From NCBI GenBank assembly GCA_002691585.1, contig NZIM01000024.1:1-40427 (forward strand): a stretch of DNA of 40,427 nucleotides. Direction: 5' to 3'. Both the position numbers and the translations under genes were made by a program. Numbering within the stretch: the stretch's first letter is position 1; each line of letters opens with the position of its first letter. This document shows positions 29,251 to 39,186 of this stretch, one piece after another. This DNA comes from Legionellales bacterium (lineage in GTDB: Bacteria; Pseudomonadota; Gammaproteobacteria; Comchoanobacterales; Comchoanobacteraceae). The notes under the pieces were generated by a model. The model was not told the DNA's origin. It ran no database searches and saw only the letters and a list, made by a program, of their open reading frames with translations.

Positions 29251-30303
29251 ATGTTTAGCGAAGAAATTAAACGTTATCAGCCCCATTTTAGTGCATTATT
29301 TGTAGCATATTGCTCTATATTTCCCGTCTTTTTATTGGTTCTTAAACGTACTTTATTAAATATGCCTTTGGGGTTAATCGGCTTTTATATACTTGTTGGT
29401 CAGATAGGCTATTTATTCTCTGTTCTTTATATCATATCGTTCCATAACCTCTGGAAAGGAAGGGGATTACACAGTGTATTTGATTGGCTATCTCAATGGG
29501 AGAATATCATCACTGTTTTGTCTAGAACGCTTGCAATGCTGATATTAATGATCACAATGATTATATTCCAAATGAATTCAAAGTATTTATTTAATCAATT
29601 TTTAGTTTGGAATGGTTCCTGGGATCCTATCTTACAAAAAATAGATATAATTATTTTACAACAACACCCTTGGCAGACGATTAATCAAATGATTCCAGTG
29701 GGGGTATTAAAAACCATCATCCGTTTTTTTGATTTAATATATGTGTATTGGTTTTCAGTTCAGTGGATATCAATTTATGATGCTGCTTTTTTTGCGCCAG
29801 AAGAGCTTCGTGTTAGAACATTCATGAACTTCATCCTTATATGGGTTTTAGGAACCATTATGGGTGGTTTTTTTGCTTCAGGAGGCCCATTCTTTTACTC
29901 GGTAAATGCTTATAACATTCAACAATTTAATTTTATTCAAACCATGTATCATGAAGGTTTTTTGTTTTGTGCACATGCACAAGGTGTTTTATGGGAAAAT
30001 TTTCTTACGTACGAGAAGAAAGTACGATTAGGGATTTCTGCTTTTCCAAGTTTACATGTTGCAATATCATATTTTGTTTTCTTATATTCAAGGGAGCGAC
30101 AAAAATTACAGTACCTCACCTTTGCTTTTTTTATAACCATTTGGATAGCATCTGTTGTATTAGGGTGGCACTATTTTATTGACGGGTTAGGCGCAATACT
30201 TTTAGTACACGGTTCCATGAAAATATCCGATTGGATATTGCATGTCAATCAATGGTTCAAACAAAAAGAAAACAATCAGTCTAAACAGGTTCTTTCAAAG
30301 TAA
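29251..30303 (+). CDS. PAP2-superfamily membrane protein (PAP2_3/Aur1-like)
   Basis: Multi-TM; GISAFPSLHVAISYFVFLYS and VVLGWHYFIDGLGAILLV lipid phosphatase/transferase motifs. Confidence 0.7.
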   Translation: MFSEEIKRYQPHFSALFVAYCSIFPVFLLVLKRTLLNMPLGLIGFYILVGQIGYLFSVLYIISFHNLWKGRGLHSVFDWLSQWENIITVLSRTLAMLILMITMIIFQMNSKYLFNQFLVWNGSWDPILQKIDIIILQQHPWQTINQMIPVGVLKTIIRFFDLIYVYWFSVQWISIYDAAFFAPEELRVRTFMNFILIWVLGTIMGGFFASGGPFFYSVNAYNIQQFNFIQTMYHEGFLFCAHAQGVLWENFLTYEKKVRLGISAFPSLHVAISYFVFLYSRERQKLQYLTFAFFITIWIASVVLGWHYFIDGLGAILLVHGSMKISDWILHVNQWFKQKENNQSKQVLSK

Positions 30304-31147
30304 GTTGTTCTAGAAGTTGGGTTAAATGCTCTGTAGAGCTATAATTGATTGAAATTTTACCTCCTCCTTTTGCATTTTGTTTTATGGTTGCCTTCGTTGC
30401 AAGAGCCTTTGTTAAGCGTGTTTGGGCATGAACAATATGAGGTGATGGCGCTTGTGGATAGAGCTGTATTGATTGATCTATCTGTTCTAGTTGGCGTACA
30501 GATAACTTTCTTTTGACTACCAGCTCGGCTAAACGCAATTGTTTCTCTGGTGGGAAGGATAATAGACACTTCGCGTGCCCCATTTCAATCGCCCCCTCCT
30601 TTAAAAGGGATAGAACATCTGGCTCAAGTTGAAGGATGCGTAACTTATTGGAGATGCTGGACCGAGATTGCCCTACTGTCTCAGCAATTTCAGCATGCGT
30701 TAAACGATGAGCATGAATAAGTTTTTGTAACGATAAAGCTTCCTCTACAACATTTAAATCTTCACGATGGAGATTCTCTAAAAGATTCATGAGTGCCGCA
30801 GACTGGTTGTCATTTTCTTTTAGGACACATGGTACATCACGTAGACCTGCAATTTTTGCCGCACGCAGGCGCCGTTCTCCAGCAATCAACTCATACCCAC
30901 CTAGGCTCTTTTTACGAAGAATAAGGGGCTGAATAACACCTTGTTGTTTGATTGTCTTAGCAAGGGCTTCAAGCTTTTCAATATCAAAGGTTGAACGACT
31001 TTGGAACGGGCTGGGAGCAATATCACGAACATCAATTTTATGTATCCGCTCAACGGACGCATCTTCACTGAAACTTGCGGAATCGCCCAGTATTTCTTTT
31101 AATCCAAGATCTGTAAGTCCACGCCCTAACCCTTTTTTTGACGTCAT
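30281..31147 (-). CDS. parB: chromosome partitioning protein ParB
   Basis: [69 protein letters not shown]. Confidence 0.96.
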   Translation of the reverse strand: MTSKKGLGRGLTDLGLKEILGDSASFSEDASVERIHKIDVRDIAPSPFQSRSTFDIEKLEALAKTIKQQGVIQPLILRKKSLGGYELIAGERRLRAAKIAGLRDVPCVLKENDNQSAALMNLLENLHREDLNVVEEALSLQKLIHAHRLTHAEIAETVGQSRSSISNKLRILQLEPDVLSLLKEGAIEMGHAKCLLSFPPEKQLRLAELVVKRKLSVRQLEQIDQSIQLYPQAPSPHIVHAQTRLTKALATKATIKQNAKGGGKISINYSSTEHLTQLLEQLTLKEPV

Positions 31148-31917
31148 ACAACAACCTCTTTTCGTTTTGATACTTCAGCTGCAAGTGCTAAATAAGCGAT
31201 AGCACCTTGACAAAATTTGTCGTATTTCAATGCAGACATCCCATGACTTGGGGCTTCTGCAAGACGTACATTTCGTGGCACAATTGTTTCATAAACGGTG
31301 TCTTCAAAATGATGCACTATTTGTTCAGAGACTTCTTGAGACAGCTTATTTCTTCCATCGTACATCGTCCGTAAAAGACCCTCTACAGCAAGTGTTGCAT
31401 TAATGGATGCACGAAGCTGTTCAATGGTGCGCATTAATTTTGTAAGTCCCTCAAGAGCAAAATATTCACATTGAACTGGAATAATAACTGAGCCTGCAGC
31501 AACCAAAGCATTCACGGTTAAAATGTTGAGTGAAGGTGGGCAATCGATGATGATGAAATCATAATGGTTTGTACAAGGTTCGAGTACATATTGTAATGTA
31601 CGTTCTCGTTTGATACTGTTCAGTAGTTTTATTTCAGCTGCTGTTAAATTACCAAGAGTTGGAATTAAATCATATCCCTCAGTCGTATGTTTAATACTTT
31701 TCATAACATCTGCGTCATTGCACAAAACGTCGAATATGGTTGTTCCTGTTGAATGTATATACCCAGAACTGGACGAGGCATTACCTTGCGGATCTAAATC
31801 AACCAATAAAGCTTTTTTCTTCATCGCTGATAATCCGGCAGCAAGGTTAACAGCGGTGGTTGTTTTACCAACGCCACCTTTTTGATTTGTAATCGCAATT
31901 ACTCTGGCTGAACTCAT
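31144..31917 (-). CDS. parA: chromosome partitioning ATPase ParA/Soj
   Basis: [22 protein letters not shown] deviant Walker [29 protein letters not shown]. Confidence 0.96.
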   Translation of the reverse strand: MSSARVIAITNQKGGVGKTTTAVNLAAGLSAMKKKALLVDLDPQGNASSSSGYIHSTGTTIFDVLCNDADVMKSIKHTTEGYDLIPTLGNLTAAEIKLLNSIKRERTLQYVLEPCTNHYDFIIIDCPPSLNILTVNALVAAGSVIIPVQCEYFALEGLTKLMRTIEQLRASINATLAVEGLLRTMYDGRNKLSQEVSEQIVHHFEDTVYETIVPRNVRLAEAPSHGMSALKYDKFCQGAIAYLALAAEVSKRKEVVV

Positions 31918-31954
31918 AATTTTAGCTTCTCATAAAAGCCTTATCAATTCAATT

Positions 31955-32527
31955 CTAACCATTAAAATCTTTTAAAGAAATAATTGAAAATCCACTATGA
32001 CCTCGTTGAGAAGATTTGATGGTTTCCCAACAATCATCTAAATCAAACGGATGGCTTGGGTAGTGGATGAATATTTTAGTATACGAAAACAGCATTGCTC
32101 CGTCTTTGAGAAAATCTAATGACTCTTTTAAAAGAGAGCTATCATAAGGAGGATCTAAAAAGATATAGTCATATTTTTTTTCTTGTATTACTTTAGGGAT
32201 TTTTGAAGGAAAGCTGCCTTGATAAACGGACAAAGCGCATTGAGGGAGGTGTCTTGTTGTGTTTTCGATAGATTGTACTGCAAGAGGTGAAATATCAATG
32301 GCATCAACATGTCCAGCACCCTCTGAAAGAGCATCCAAACCTAAAATACCTGAACCTGCAAAAGCATCCAATATAAGTGCGCCATCTAAATCAAAGCGTA
32401 ACCAATTCAATAAGGTTTCACGCATTAGTCCTGTTCCTGGGCGAAGTCCATCAACGGATGGAAATGAAATTGTTCGCCCTTTCCATTGACCTGATATAAA
32501 GCGAATGTTATTTTTCTTTGCCGACAT
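31955..32527 (-). CDS. rsmD: 16S rRNA (guanine-966-N2)-methyltransferase
   Basis: IRFISGQWKGRTISFP, LRPGTGLMRETLLNWL, DAFAGSGILGLDALSEGA, FLDPPY; start reassigned to MSAKKNN. Confidence 0.92.
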   Translation of the reverse strand: MSAKKNNIRFISGQWKGRTISFPSVDGLRPGTGLMRETLLNWLRFDLDGALILDAFAGSGILGLDALSEGAGHVDAIDISPLAVQSIENTTRHLPQCALSVYQGSFPSKIPKVIQEKKYDYIFLDPPYDSSLLKESLDFLKDGAMLFSYTKIFIHYPSHPFDLDDCWETIKSSQRGHSGFSIISLKDFNG

Positions 32528-33779
32528 AAACAGAATAAAATTGATTAGTTGAAAAAAGTTTTGAGACTTGAACGATGTCATCCAATTGAAGTGCATTAAT
32601 AGCCTTGATTAAAGTGGCATCAAAGTCAGGAGAGAGGCCGTAGTCTAAAAATTGTTTCATTGTAAAAATCTTGGCTGTATTGCTATCATTGAATGATAAA
32701 TTAATGATTAAATTACTTTTTGCGCGCTTGAAGTATTCTTCACTGAAGTCTCCATTATTAAGTTTATTGATAACGGAGAGAATGACATCGGAAAACCTTT
32801 CGGGTTGGGATTGCTTTGTTTGTCCAGAGATCAAAAGTACACTGAAATCGTCGGTTACTTTGACTTTTGAATTTATATCATAAACCCACCCTTTATTTTC
32901 TCTCATATAATCGTTTAGAAGGTTGGAATCAGTCATTTCACCAAGGATGTGATTGGCTAATAAAAGCGCTGGGAATGAGTCGGAGTGTGGATTAATTGGA
33001 ATTTTTTTCGAGAAAACAAACCGTGTTTGGCTACCGGCAAAAGGAATGTGCTTAGATTGAGGAGTATTGGTGACAGAAAGGCTTTCTGTTGATGGAGGGG
33101 CCTGTGTGTTCTTTGAAAGTTTCATTGCAATTTTATCTGCTAAGTCTCTCGCTTTCTCTTTTGAAAGGGCGCCAATCATAATGATTTTAGCATGGTGACG
33201 CTGAAAAACACTTTTATGAATGATTTTTAACTCTGCAGGGTGGATGTATTTAATCTCTTCTCCCTTTCCAAGGTATGAAGCAGCGTAATTAGGTGCGCCA
33301 GGGAAAAGTGCTTTTAAGGTTGCAGAAAGACATACATCATTGAGAGAGGAGAGCGACTCTCTCAAAAAATCGTATTGTTGAATGGCAGCTTGCTTTACTT
33401 CATTGTAAGGGAAAACAGGAGAAAGAGCTGAGGCCTCTAAAACCCGTACAAACTGTGTGTTATCTGTTGCTAAAGGGGTTTTATAATACAAACTAAAACT
33501 ATCTCGATCGAATGTGGTTTCAAACATGATTCCTTGATTATACAAAAGTTGTTTTAGGCTCTCTTTCGAAAAGTATCTTGATCCTTTGTACATTGAGTCG
33601 GTCATGAGCTTTAAGTGCCCAGGTTGAAAGTGTCTTGAGCCTACATCAAAGACAATTAACACTTCCTGCATCGGAACACTTTGCTCATATTGCCAGTAGA
33701 CAGGAACTCCTGATGAGGTTTTCCATTGTTCTGTTGCGTGCGCAACAGTAAACAAAAGAGCGAATAGTATTTTTTTCAT
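32508..33779 (-). CDS. M16-family peptidase-like protein lacking the zinc motif (non-catalytic partner)
   Basis: M16 fold-like sequence, signal peptide, no HxxEH; paired with the upstream catalytic M16 gene. Confidence 0.8.
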   Translation of the reverse strand: MKKILFALLFTVAHATEQWKTSSGVPVYWQYEQSVPMQEVLIVFDVGSRHFQPGHLKLMTDSMYKGSRYFSKESLKQLLYNQGIMFETTFDRDSFSLYYKTPLATDNTQFVRVLEASALSPVFPYNEVKQAAIQQYDFLRESLSSLNDVCLSATLKALFPGAPNYAASYLGKGEEIKYIHPAELKIIHKSVFQRHHAKIIMIGALSKEKARDLADKIAMKLSKNTQAPPSTESLSVTNTPQSKHIPFAGSQTRFVFSKKIPINPHSDSFPALLLANHILGEMTDSNLLNDYMRENKGWVYDINSKVKVTDDFSVLLISGQTKQSQPERFSDVILSVINKLNNGDFSEEYFKRAKSNLIINLSFNDSNTAKIFTMKQFLDYGLSPDFDATLIKAINALQLDDIVQVSKLFSTNQFYSVYVGKEK

Positions 33780-35119
33780 AATGGTTTCACAGAAAGAAGG
33801 ATGCGTTGAGGTGTGTCGATGAAGTGACGTTTAATGGTGTCAATGATGTCTTTTTTTGTGATTCCATTTAGCGTTGTATTGACTTGATAGTAATCTTTAA
33901 AATTTAGAGGAAGATTGAAATGGTCTAACATCACCAATGTGTCCATTTGGGTTTGTAGACTGTTTTGCTCAAACGCGATGTTCGATTTTATCAATGTCTT
34001 AATGTTTTGTAGGTTTTGGTCTGAAATATCAGACTCTTTGATATTAGAAAGCGTTTCTAAGACCTTGCCTTTGAAGCTGTAAAAGTGAGTGTTTGAGTTA
34101 GGTGTTCCCGACAACTCAAACAGTCCATTGGTATGAGAAAAAAGCGTATAGGATGCTTGTAGGTTATTCAAAATATGACTGCGATCCACTAGTCTTAAAG
34201 ACAACAAACCATCATCAGGATTCGCCAAAACTTCTTTGATCATGCTAAATATAAGTTCTTCTTTTATATTTTTAACGGAGGGGATTTTAAACCCTATGGC
34301 ATAGTAGGGGCGTTTCAACCGTGCAAAAATTTCTGATCTGATTTCTGTAGGATGGACCTTCTCGGTTTTATCAATGCGTTTTCTCCCGGCGTGTGTTTTA
34401 GGAATATTCCGAAAATGAGAGCGTACGAGTTGAATGACCTCGTTTGGTGAAACATCACCAACGACAATGACTGAAAGATTATCACCGGTATACCACGTTT
34501 TGTACCATTTGATTAAATCAGACCTGTGAATACTTTTGATATCGCTCTCCCAGCCAATGTGAGGATGGTGATAGCTTGATGTTGGATATGCTAAAGTATT
34601 CCAGACTTCATTGATTTCACCCCAAGGGTCATTCTCAACGAGCATAGCTCTCTCTTCTAAAATTACCTTTCGTTCGTTCTCTATTGTTTTCGAATCAAAA
34701 GCAAGGTTAAGTGTTCGGTCAGCCTGGAGCTCAATGATTTTCTGAAGGTGCTCGGGTGTTGAGCCGAATGAAAAGCATGTGAAGTTTGGTGTTGTATATC
34801 CATTTGAAAAGGAGGTGTGCTCAGATACATATAACGCTTGTTGATTTCGGTTTTGGCTTATTGTACCTAAAAACATTGCATGTTCAACAAAATGTGCGAC
34901 CCCTCTTTGAGTTGTTGATTCGTCAGTCGACCCTACATGGTACACAAAATTAATAATGACCGAAGGGTTTCGGTGATCCTCCTTGACTAAAACCCGCACA
35001 CCATTTTCTAAAGTTGTAGAGGAAATATTTCGGGGGAGGGAAGTGTCTGGACTGGCAGATGCAAAACTGAGAGAAACAAATAAACTCAAGAAGACATTGA
35101 ATACATGATTGTACTTCAT
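33776..35119 (-). CDS. M16-family zinc peptidase (secreted)
   Basis: Signal peptide; HVGSTDESTTQRGVAHFVEHAMFLGT with HFVEH zinc motif. Confidence 0.93.
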   Translation of the reverse strand: MKYNHVFNVFLSLFVSLSFASASPDTSLPRNISSTTLENGVRVLVKEDHRNPSVIINFVYHVGSTDESTTQRGVAHFVEHAMFLGTISQNRNQQALYVSEHTSFSNGYTTPNFTCFSFGSTPEHLQKIIELQADRTLNLAFDSKTIENERKVILEERAMLVENDPWGEINEVWNTLAYPTSSYHHPHIGWESDIKSIHRSDLIKWYKTWYTGDNLSVIVVGDVSPNEVIQLVRSHFRNIPKTHAGRKRIDKTEKVHPTEIRSEIFARLKRPYYAIGFKIPSVKNIKEELIFSMIKEVLANPDDGLLSLRLVDRSHILNNLQASYTLFSHTNGLFELSGTPNSNTHFYSFKGKVLETLSNIKESDISDQNLQNIKTLIKSNIAFEQNSLQTQMDTLVMLDHFNLPLNFKDYYQVNTTLNGITKKDIIDTIKRHFIDTPQRILLSVKPL

Positions 35120-35156
35120 GTTAAAGTAGTATATTATCAGTTAGTGGATTTAGCAA

Positions 35157-36101
35157 ATGTTTAACATATTTAGCAAAAAACAAAAAAGTACCAAAGCGAA
35201 TACCAAAATAGCTACAGGTCTTACAAAGACCAGAGATAGTTTGAGTGATCGTTTTGCAAAAATTTTTCTTGGACGCTCAAAGGTTGATCAAGGGGTTTTA
35301 GATGATATAGAGGAGCTCTTGATCTCTGCTGATGTTGGGGTATCAAGTACTGCTAAGATCATTGAAGAACTAAAAAAAGAACTAAACCAGCACGGCAATC
35401 TATCAAAGGATGAGTCATCAAAGGTCATCAAAAAAAAGATGGTCGATTTAATTAAAGCGCCTAAAAACAAGGTTTTTACAAAGACAGATGGCCCTAAAGT
35501 TTTACTTATCGTAGGGGTCAATGGTGTTGGAAAAACTACATCTGTCGCTAAACTTATTAAATATGCCAGTGATAAAAAGCAAAGTGTTTTAGTGGCCGCC
35601 GGTGATACCTACAGAGCTGCAGCAACAGCACAATTAAAAACATGGTGCGACCGATTAAATGTTCCATTAGTAGCTCAACAAGATGGAGCAGATCCAGCTG
35701 CTGTAGTATATGATGCGCTATCATCTGCAAAAGCAAAAAAAATGGATGTTTTGATAGCTGATACTGCAGGTCGACTGCACACTCAGGATAATTTAATGAG
35801 CGAATTAGAAAAAGTAAAAAGAGTATTAAAGAAATTGGATGAAACTGCACCACACGAAACATTGATGGTTATCGACGCGACAACCGGTCAAACCGCATTT
35901 AGTCAGGCGGCTGTTTTCTCAAAAGTATTGGGTATTGATGGCATTATTTTAACAAAACTAGATGGCACGGCGAAAGGCGGTATTATTTTTACAATACAAG
36001 ATAAACTTGGAATTCCAGTAAAATATGTTGGAGTTGGTGAATCTGTAGAAGATTTCTCCGAGTTTAATGCAAAAGAATTTGTAAACGCACTTTTTGAATA
36101 A
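35157..36101 (+). CDS. ftsY: signal recognition particle receptor FtsY (no long acidic A domain)
   Basis: GVNGVGKTTSVAKLI, DTYRAAATAQL, IADTAGRLHTQDNLM, LTKLDGTAKGG. Confidence 0.96.
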   Translation: MFNIFSKKQKSTKANTKIATGLTKTRDSLSDRFAKIFLGRSKVDQGVLDDIEELLISADVGVSSTAKIIEELKKELNQHGNLSKDESSKVIKKKMVDLIKAPKNKVFTKTDGPKVLLIVGVNGVGKTTSVAKLIKYASDKKQSVLVAAGDTYRAAATAQLKTWCDRLNVPLVAQQDGADPAAVVYDALSSAKAKKMDVLIADTAGRLHTQDNLMSELEKVKRVLKKLDETAPHETLMVIDATTGQTAFSQAAVFSKVLGIDGIILTKLDGTAKGGIIFTIQDKLGIPVKYVGVGESVEDFSEFNAKEFVNALFE

Positions 36102-36104
36102 ATT

Positions 36105-37931
36105 ATGAAAGAATATGTAGATGTGATCGTTATTGGGGGCGGCCATGCAGGTACTGAAGCTGCTGCAGCTGCAGCAAGGATGGGGTGCCGTACCTTGTTG
36201 GTAACCCAAAATATTGACACGATTGGCCAATTATCTTGTAATCCAGCCATTGGAGGCATTGGTAAAAGTCACTTAGTAAAAGAAATAGATGCTCTTGGTG
36301 GCTTAATGGGACGGGTGGCAGACAAAGCGGGAATTCACAAAAGAGTATTGAATGCTAAAAAAGGTCCCGCTGTTCAAGCTACGCGTTTACAGGCAGATAG
36401 ACAGATCTATCGACAAGAAATGCGAAAAGCCGTTGATGAAATCCCAAATCTAATCCTTTTTCAGCAAATGGTTGATAGTCTAGTTATTGACAATCAAACG
36501 GTGAAAGGGGTTGTGACTCAATTAGGGGTTATAATTGAGGCAAAGGCAGTGATTTTAACAACTGGCACCTTCCTTGGAGGTATGACGCATATTGGTGATA
36601 ACCAAAGTAGTGCTGGTCGTTCTGGTGAGCCGCCATCCATTGCGCTCTCAAACCAGTTGAGACAATTTCCTTTTCGTTTTGGGCGGTTGAAAACAGGAAC
36701 GCCACCTAGAATAGATGCCAAAACAATAGATTTTTCATCCCTCGATGTTCAACCGAGCGAGCTAGGTGGTAAGGGGTTATCAGATTGGTGCTCGTATGAA
36801 CCACCTTCTCAAGTTAGTTGCCACATTACATCAACCAACGACAAAACACATGACATCATTTTCAAGAATTTAAAGCGATCAGCATTACATGCTGGACACA
36901 TTGATGGTGTCGGTCCAAGGTACTGTCCTTCGATTGAGGATAAAGTAACACGATTTAAGGATAAAAACTCGCACCAAATTTTTATTGAGCCTGAAGGTCT
37001 TTATGTTAAGGAAGTATACCCTAATGGCATTTCTACAAGTCTCCCATTCGATGTACAAAAAGCATATGTTGCGACGATAAAGGGGTTTGAGAATGCGCGC
37101 ATTACACGACCGGGTTATGCTATAGAGTATGACTATTTTGATCCAAGGGATCTGACGCCATATTTGGTGTCAAAATATATACAGCAACTCTTTTTTGCAG
37201 GCCAGGTTAACGGAACAACGGGGTATGAAGAAGCGGCAGCTCAAGGGCTTTTGGCAGGTACAAATGCAGCATTAAGCGTTTTAGGGAAACCACTCTGGTG
37301 CCCTAAACGTAGTGAGTCATATATAGGGGTCATGGTTGAGGATTTAGTAAACCATGGAGCTCCAGAACCTTATCGAATGTTTACGAGTCGTGCAGAGTAT
37401 CGGTTGTTATTAAGAGAGGATAATGCAGACCAAAGATTAACTCCTATTGGTAGAGAGTTGGGTTTAGTTGGAGATCCACAATGGCATTATTTTCAGAATA
37501 AGATTAAGGCAATTAAAAAGATGCAATCATGGGTAGATGCAACCTCTATAGAAAAAGAATCCATTAGTGGAATAAAGTTGAATTTAAAACAAGCCGTTCC
37601 CCTTAGGGAGCTTATAAAAAGAACAGAGTTTGACATTTCTTGGTTAGAGCCTGATGAGCATGCTCGTTCAGTGTTACGTTTAATTCAAGTGGATATGAAA
37701 TATGCTGGATACATTGATCGTCAAACATCACAAATAAAAAACCAAGAACAATCAGAAGGCCTTTCCCTACCGAAAAGCCTCGACTATAGCATAGTGCCTG
37801 GGTTGTCAAATGAAGCGAAAGAAAAGCTTATAGAGATTAAACCCGAAACACTTGGTCAAGCCAGTAGAATACCCGGTGTTACACCAAGTGCGATTAATCA
37901 GGTTTTAATATACTTGAAGCGTACAGCTTAA
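36105..37931 (+). CDS. mnmG: tRNA uridine-5-carboxymethylaminomethyl(34) synthesis enzyme MnmG
   Basis: [69 protein letters not shown]. Confidence 0.97.
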   Translation: MKEYVDVIVIGGGHAGTEAAAAAARMGCRTLLVTQNIDTIGQLSCNPAIGGIGKSHLVKEIDALGGLMGRVADKAGIHKRVLNAKKGPAVQATRLQADRQIYRQEMRKAVDEIPNLILFQQMVDSLVIDNQTVKGVVTQLGVIIEAKAVILTTGTFLGGMTHIGDNQSSAGRSGEPPSIALSNQLRQFPFRFGRLKTGTPPRIDAKTIDFSSLDVQPSELGGKGLSDWCSYEPPSQVSCHITSTNDKTHDIIFKNLKRSALHAGHIDGVGPRYCPSIEDKVTRFKDKNSHQIFIEPEGLYVKEVYPNGISTSLPFDVQKAYVATIKGFENARITRPGYAIEYDYFDPRDLTPYLVSKYIQQLFFAGQVNGTTGYEEAAAQGLLAGTNAALSVLGKPLWCPKRSESYIGVMVEDLVNHGAPEPYRMFTSRAEYRLLLREDNADQRLTPIGRELGLVGDPQWHYFQNKIKAIKKMQSWVDATSIEKESISGIKLNLKQAVPLRELIKRTEFDISWLEPDEHARSVLRLIQVDMKYAGYIDRQTSQIKNQEQSEGLSLPKSLDYSIVPGLSNEAKEKLIEIKPETLGQASRIPGVTPSAINQVLIYLKRTA

Positions 37932-38245
37932 TTTAATAACTCACCAAGTTTCATAGCATAAGACATATCGCCTTCAACTTTTAGCTGCCCTTGCATGAAT
38001 GCAACCATCCCGGTGGTTTCTTTATTAATGATATTTTTAAATATATCTAGATCAACGCTAATCGTGCAATCTGCTTCTTTATCATTACAGTCAACATGAT
38101 TTGCGCCAGTTTCATCAGAAATATGGAAATTTGCAAAATCGGTAATTATTAAATTTATTGAACCATGAATAGGATCGATTGAACCTACGCGTGTCTCTAA
38201 GCGATTTAAAATACTGTCTTTAGTGAAATCTAAATTATTTTCCAT
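37928..38245 (-). CDS. SCP2 sterol-binding domain protein
   Basis: INLIITDF...[45 protein letters not shown]. Confidence 0.82.
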   Translation of the reverse strand: MENNLDFTKDSILNRLETRVGSIDPIHGSINLIITDFANFHISDETGANHVDCNDKEADCTISVDLDIFKNIINKETTGMVAFMQGQLKVEGDMSYAMKLGELLN

Positions 38246-38363
38246 AGTATACTCCTTGTTTATTTTTTTATTATAGCAAATAGTATCTCATATTTTATAC
38301 TCAAACATTGCTTGCGAAAAATCGCTCTTTTGGTATAGTGGATTTGGGTGATTGGAGTATGAG

Positions 38364-38972
38364 ATGGTTTTAGGGTATAGGGTTTGCACTTTTGCATTGG
38401 CATTGGGTTATTTCATTGAAATGCTAACTCGTCAAGGTCTAACAGTATTACATTATTTAACAATTTGGGGTTTGGTTTGTTCTATTTTATCTGCAGGCTT
38501 AATGATTTTCCAAATGTATTCTCCAAAAAATGTCAAATACCACTTTTTTCCAGGCGCAACTTTTTGTGTCAATATTGTTGTGATGGTGCTTTATTGGCAA
38601 CTATACTTCCAGGATCCACATCTGTTGTACGGAGATTCGCCGCCGTTACCGTGGTATAGAGATGACTATCTGCATTTTGTTGGTCCAATGTTACAATGCA
38701 TAGATGCAGCTTTTATCTACAAAGCGTTCGAAGTACAGAAGTTACAGTCTTTATTTACTTATTATGGTATATCAGGATCATATGTTGTAATGAGCGAAAC
38801 AGTCTTCCATTTGCCATATCCTTTTATGCTAAGTCTATCGTTTTACGAGAGAGTATTGTTCTACCAAAAAGGGTTGCTTGTTGGTACATTAGGCTTTATT
38901 TTGGGAAACTTATTAACTTGGGTTGCATCAAAGCCGCGGCGATTGTTTAGCTTATCAAGAAATACGCCATAA
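38364..38972 (+). CDS. polytopic membrane protein of uncertain family
   Basis: About 6 hydrophobic segments; the ORF's TTG at 38352 is less likely than ATG 38364, preceded by GGAG. Confidence 0.6.
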   Translation: MVLGYRVCTFALALGYFIEMLTRQGLTVLHYLTIWGLVCSILSAGLMIFQMYSPKNVKYHFFPGATFCVNIVVMVLYWQLYFQDPHLLYGDSPPLPWYRDDYLHFVGPMLQCIDAAFIYKAFEVQKLQSLFTYYGISGSYVVMSETVFHLPYPFMLSLSFYERVLFYQKGLLVGTLGFILGNLLTWVASKPRRLFSLSRNTP

Positions 38973-39003
38973 CAATAGAAGGGATACCTCTTTAATCATA
39001 TTT

Positions 39004-39183
39004 TTACTTTGAACGACGTCGTACTCTTTTTTGAGAAAAATGTCTTTTTAAAATCCCTTTTTTTTCTTGATCTGCTTCATGCGATTTGATTTTTTGAATT
39101 AATTGTTCATCATACCAATGTGCAAGGTAGATGAATAAAACAACAAAAAATAAAATAAATGATATGAGTATATTAGCTTTCAT
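39004..39183 (-). CDS. small single-TM protein, 59 aa, basic C-terminus (absent from the supplied ORF track)
   Basis: Hand-translated: MKANILISFILFFVVLFIYLAHWYDEQLIQKIKSHEADQEKKGILKRHFSQKRVRRRSK*; 3 bp after the sbmA-like stop on the same strand. Confidence 0.55.
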   Translation of the reverse strand: MKANILISFILFFVVLFIYLAHWYDEQLIQKIKSHEADQEKKGILKRHFSQKRVRRRSK

Positions 39184-39186
39184 TCG

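Noticed and set aside
31955-32596. N-terminal extension of RsmD (MHFNWMTSFKSQNFFQLINFILF)
   Set aside because: Most likely an over-long ORF call; MSAKKNNIRFISGQWKG is the family-like start.
32508-36101. Cluster of rsmD, two M16 peptidases and ftsY as a possible novel system
   Set aside because: This arrangement (M16-M16-rsmD divergent from ftsY) is a known conserved gammaproteobacterial neighbourhood.
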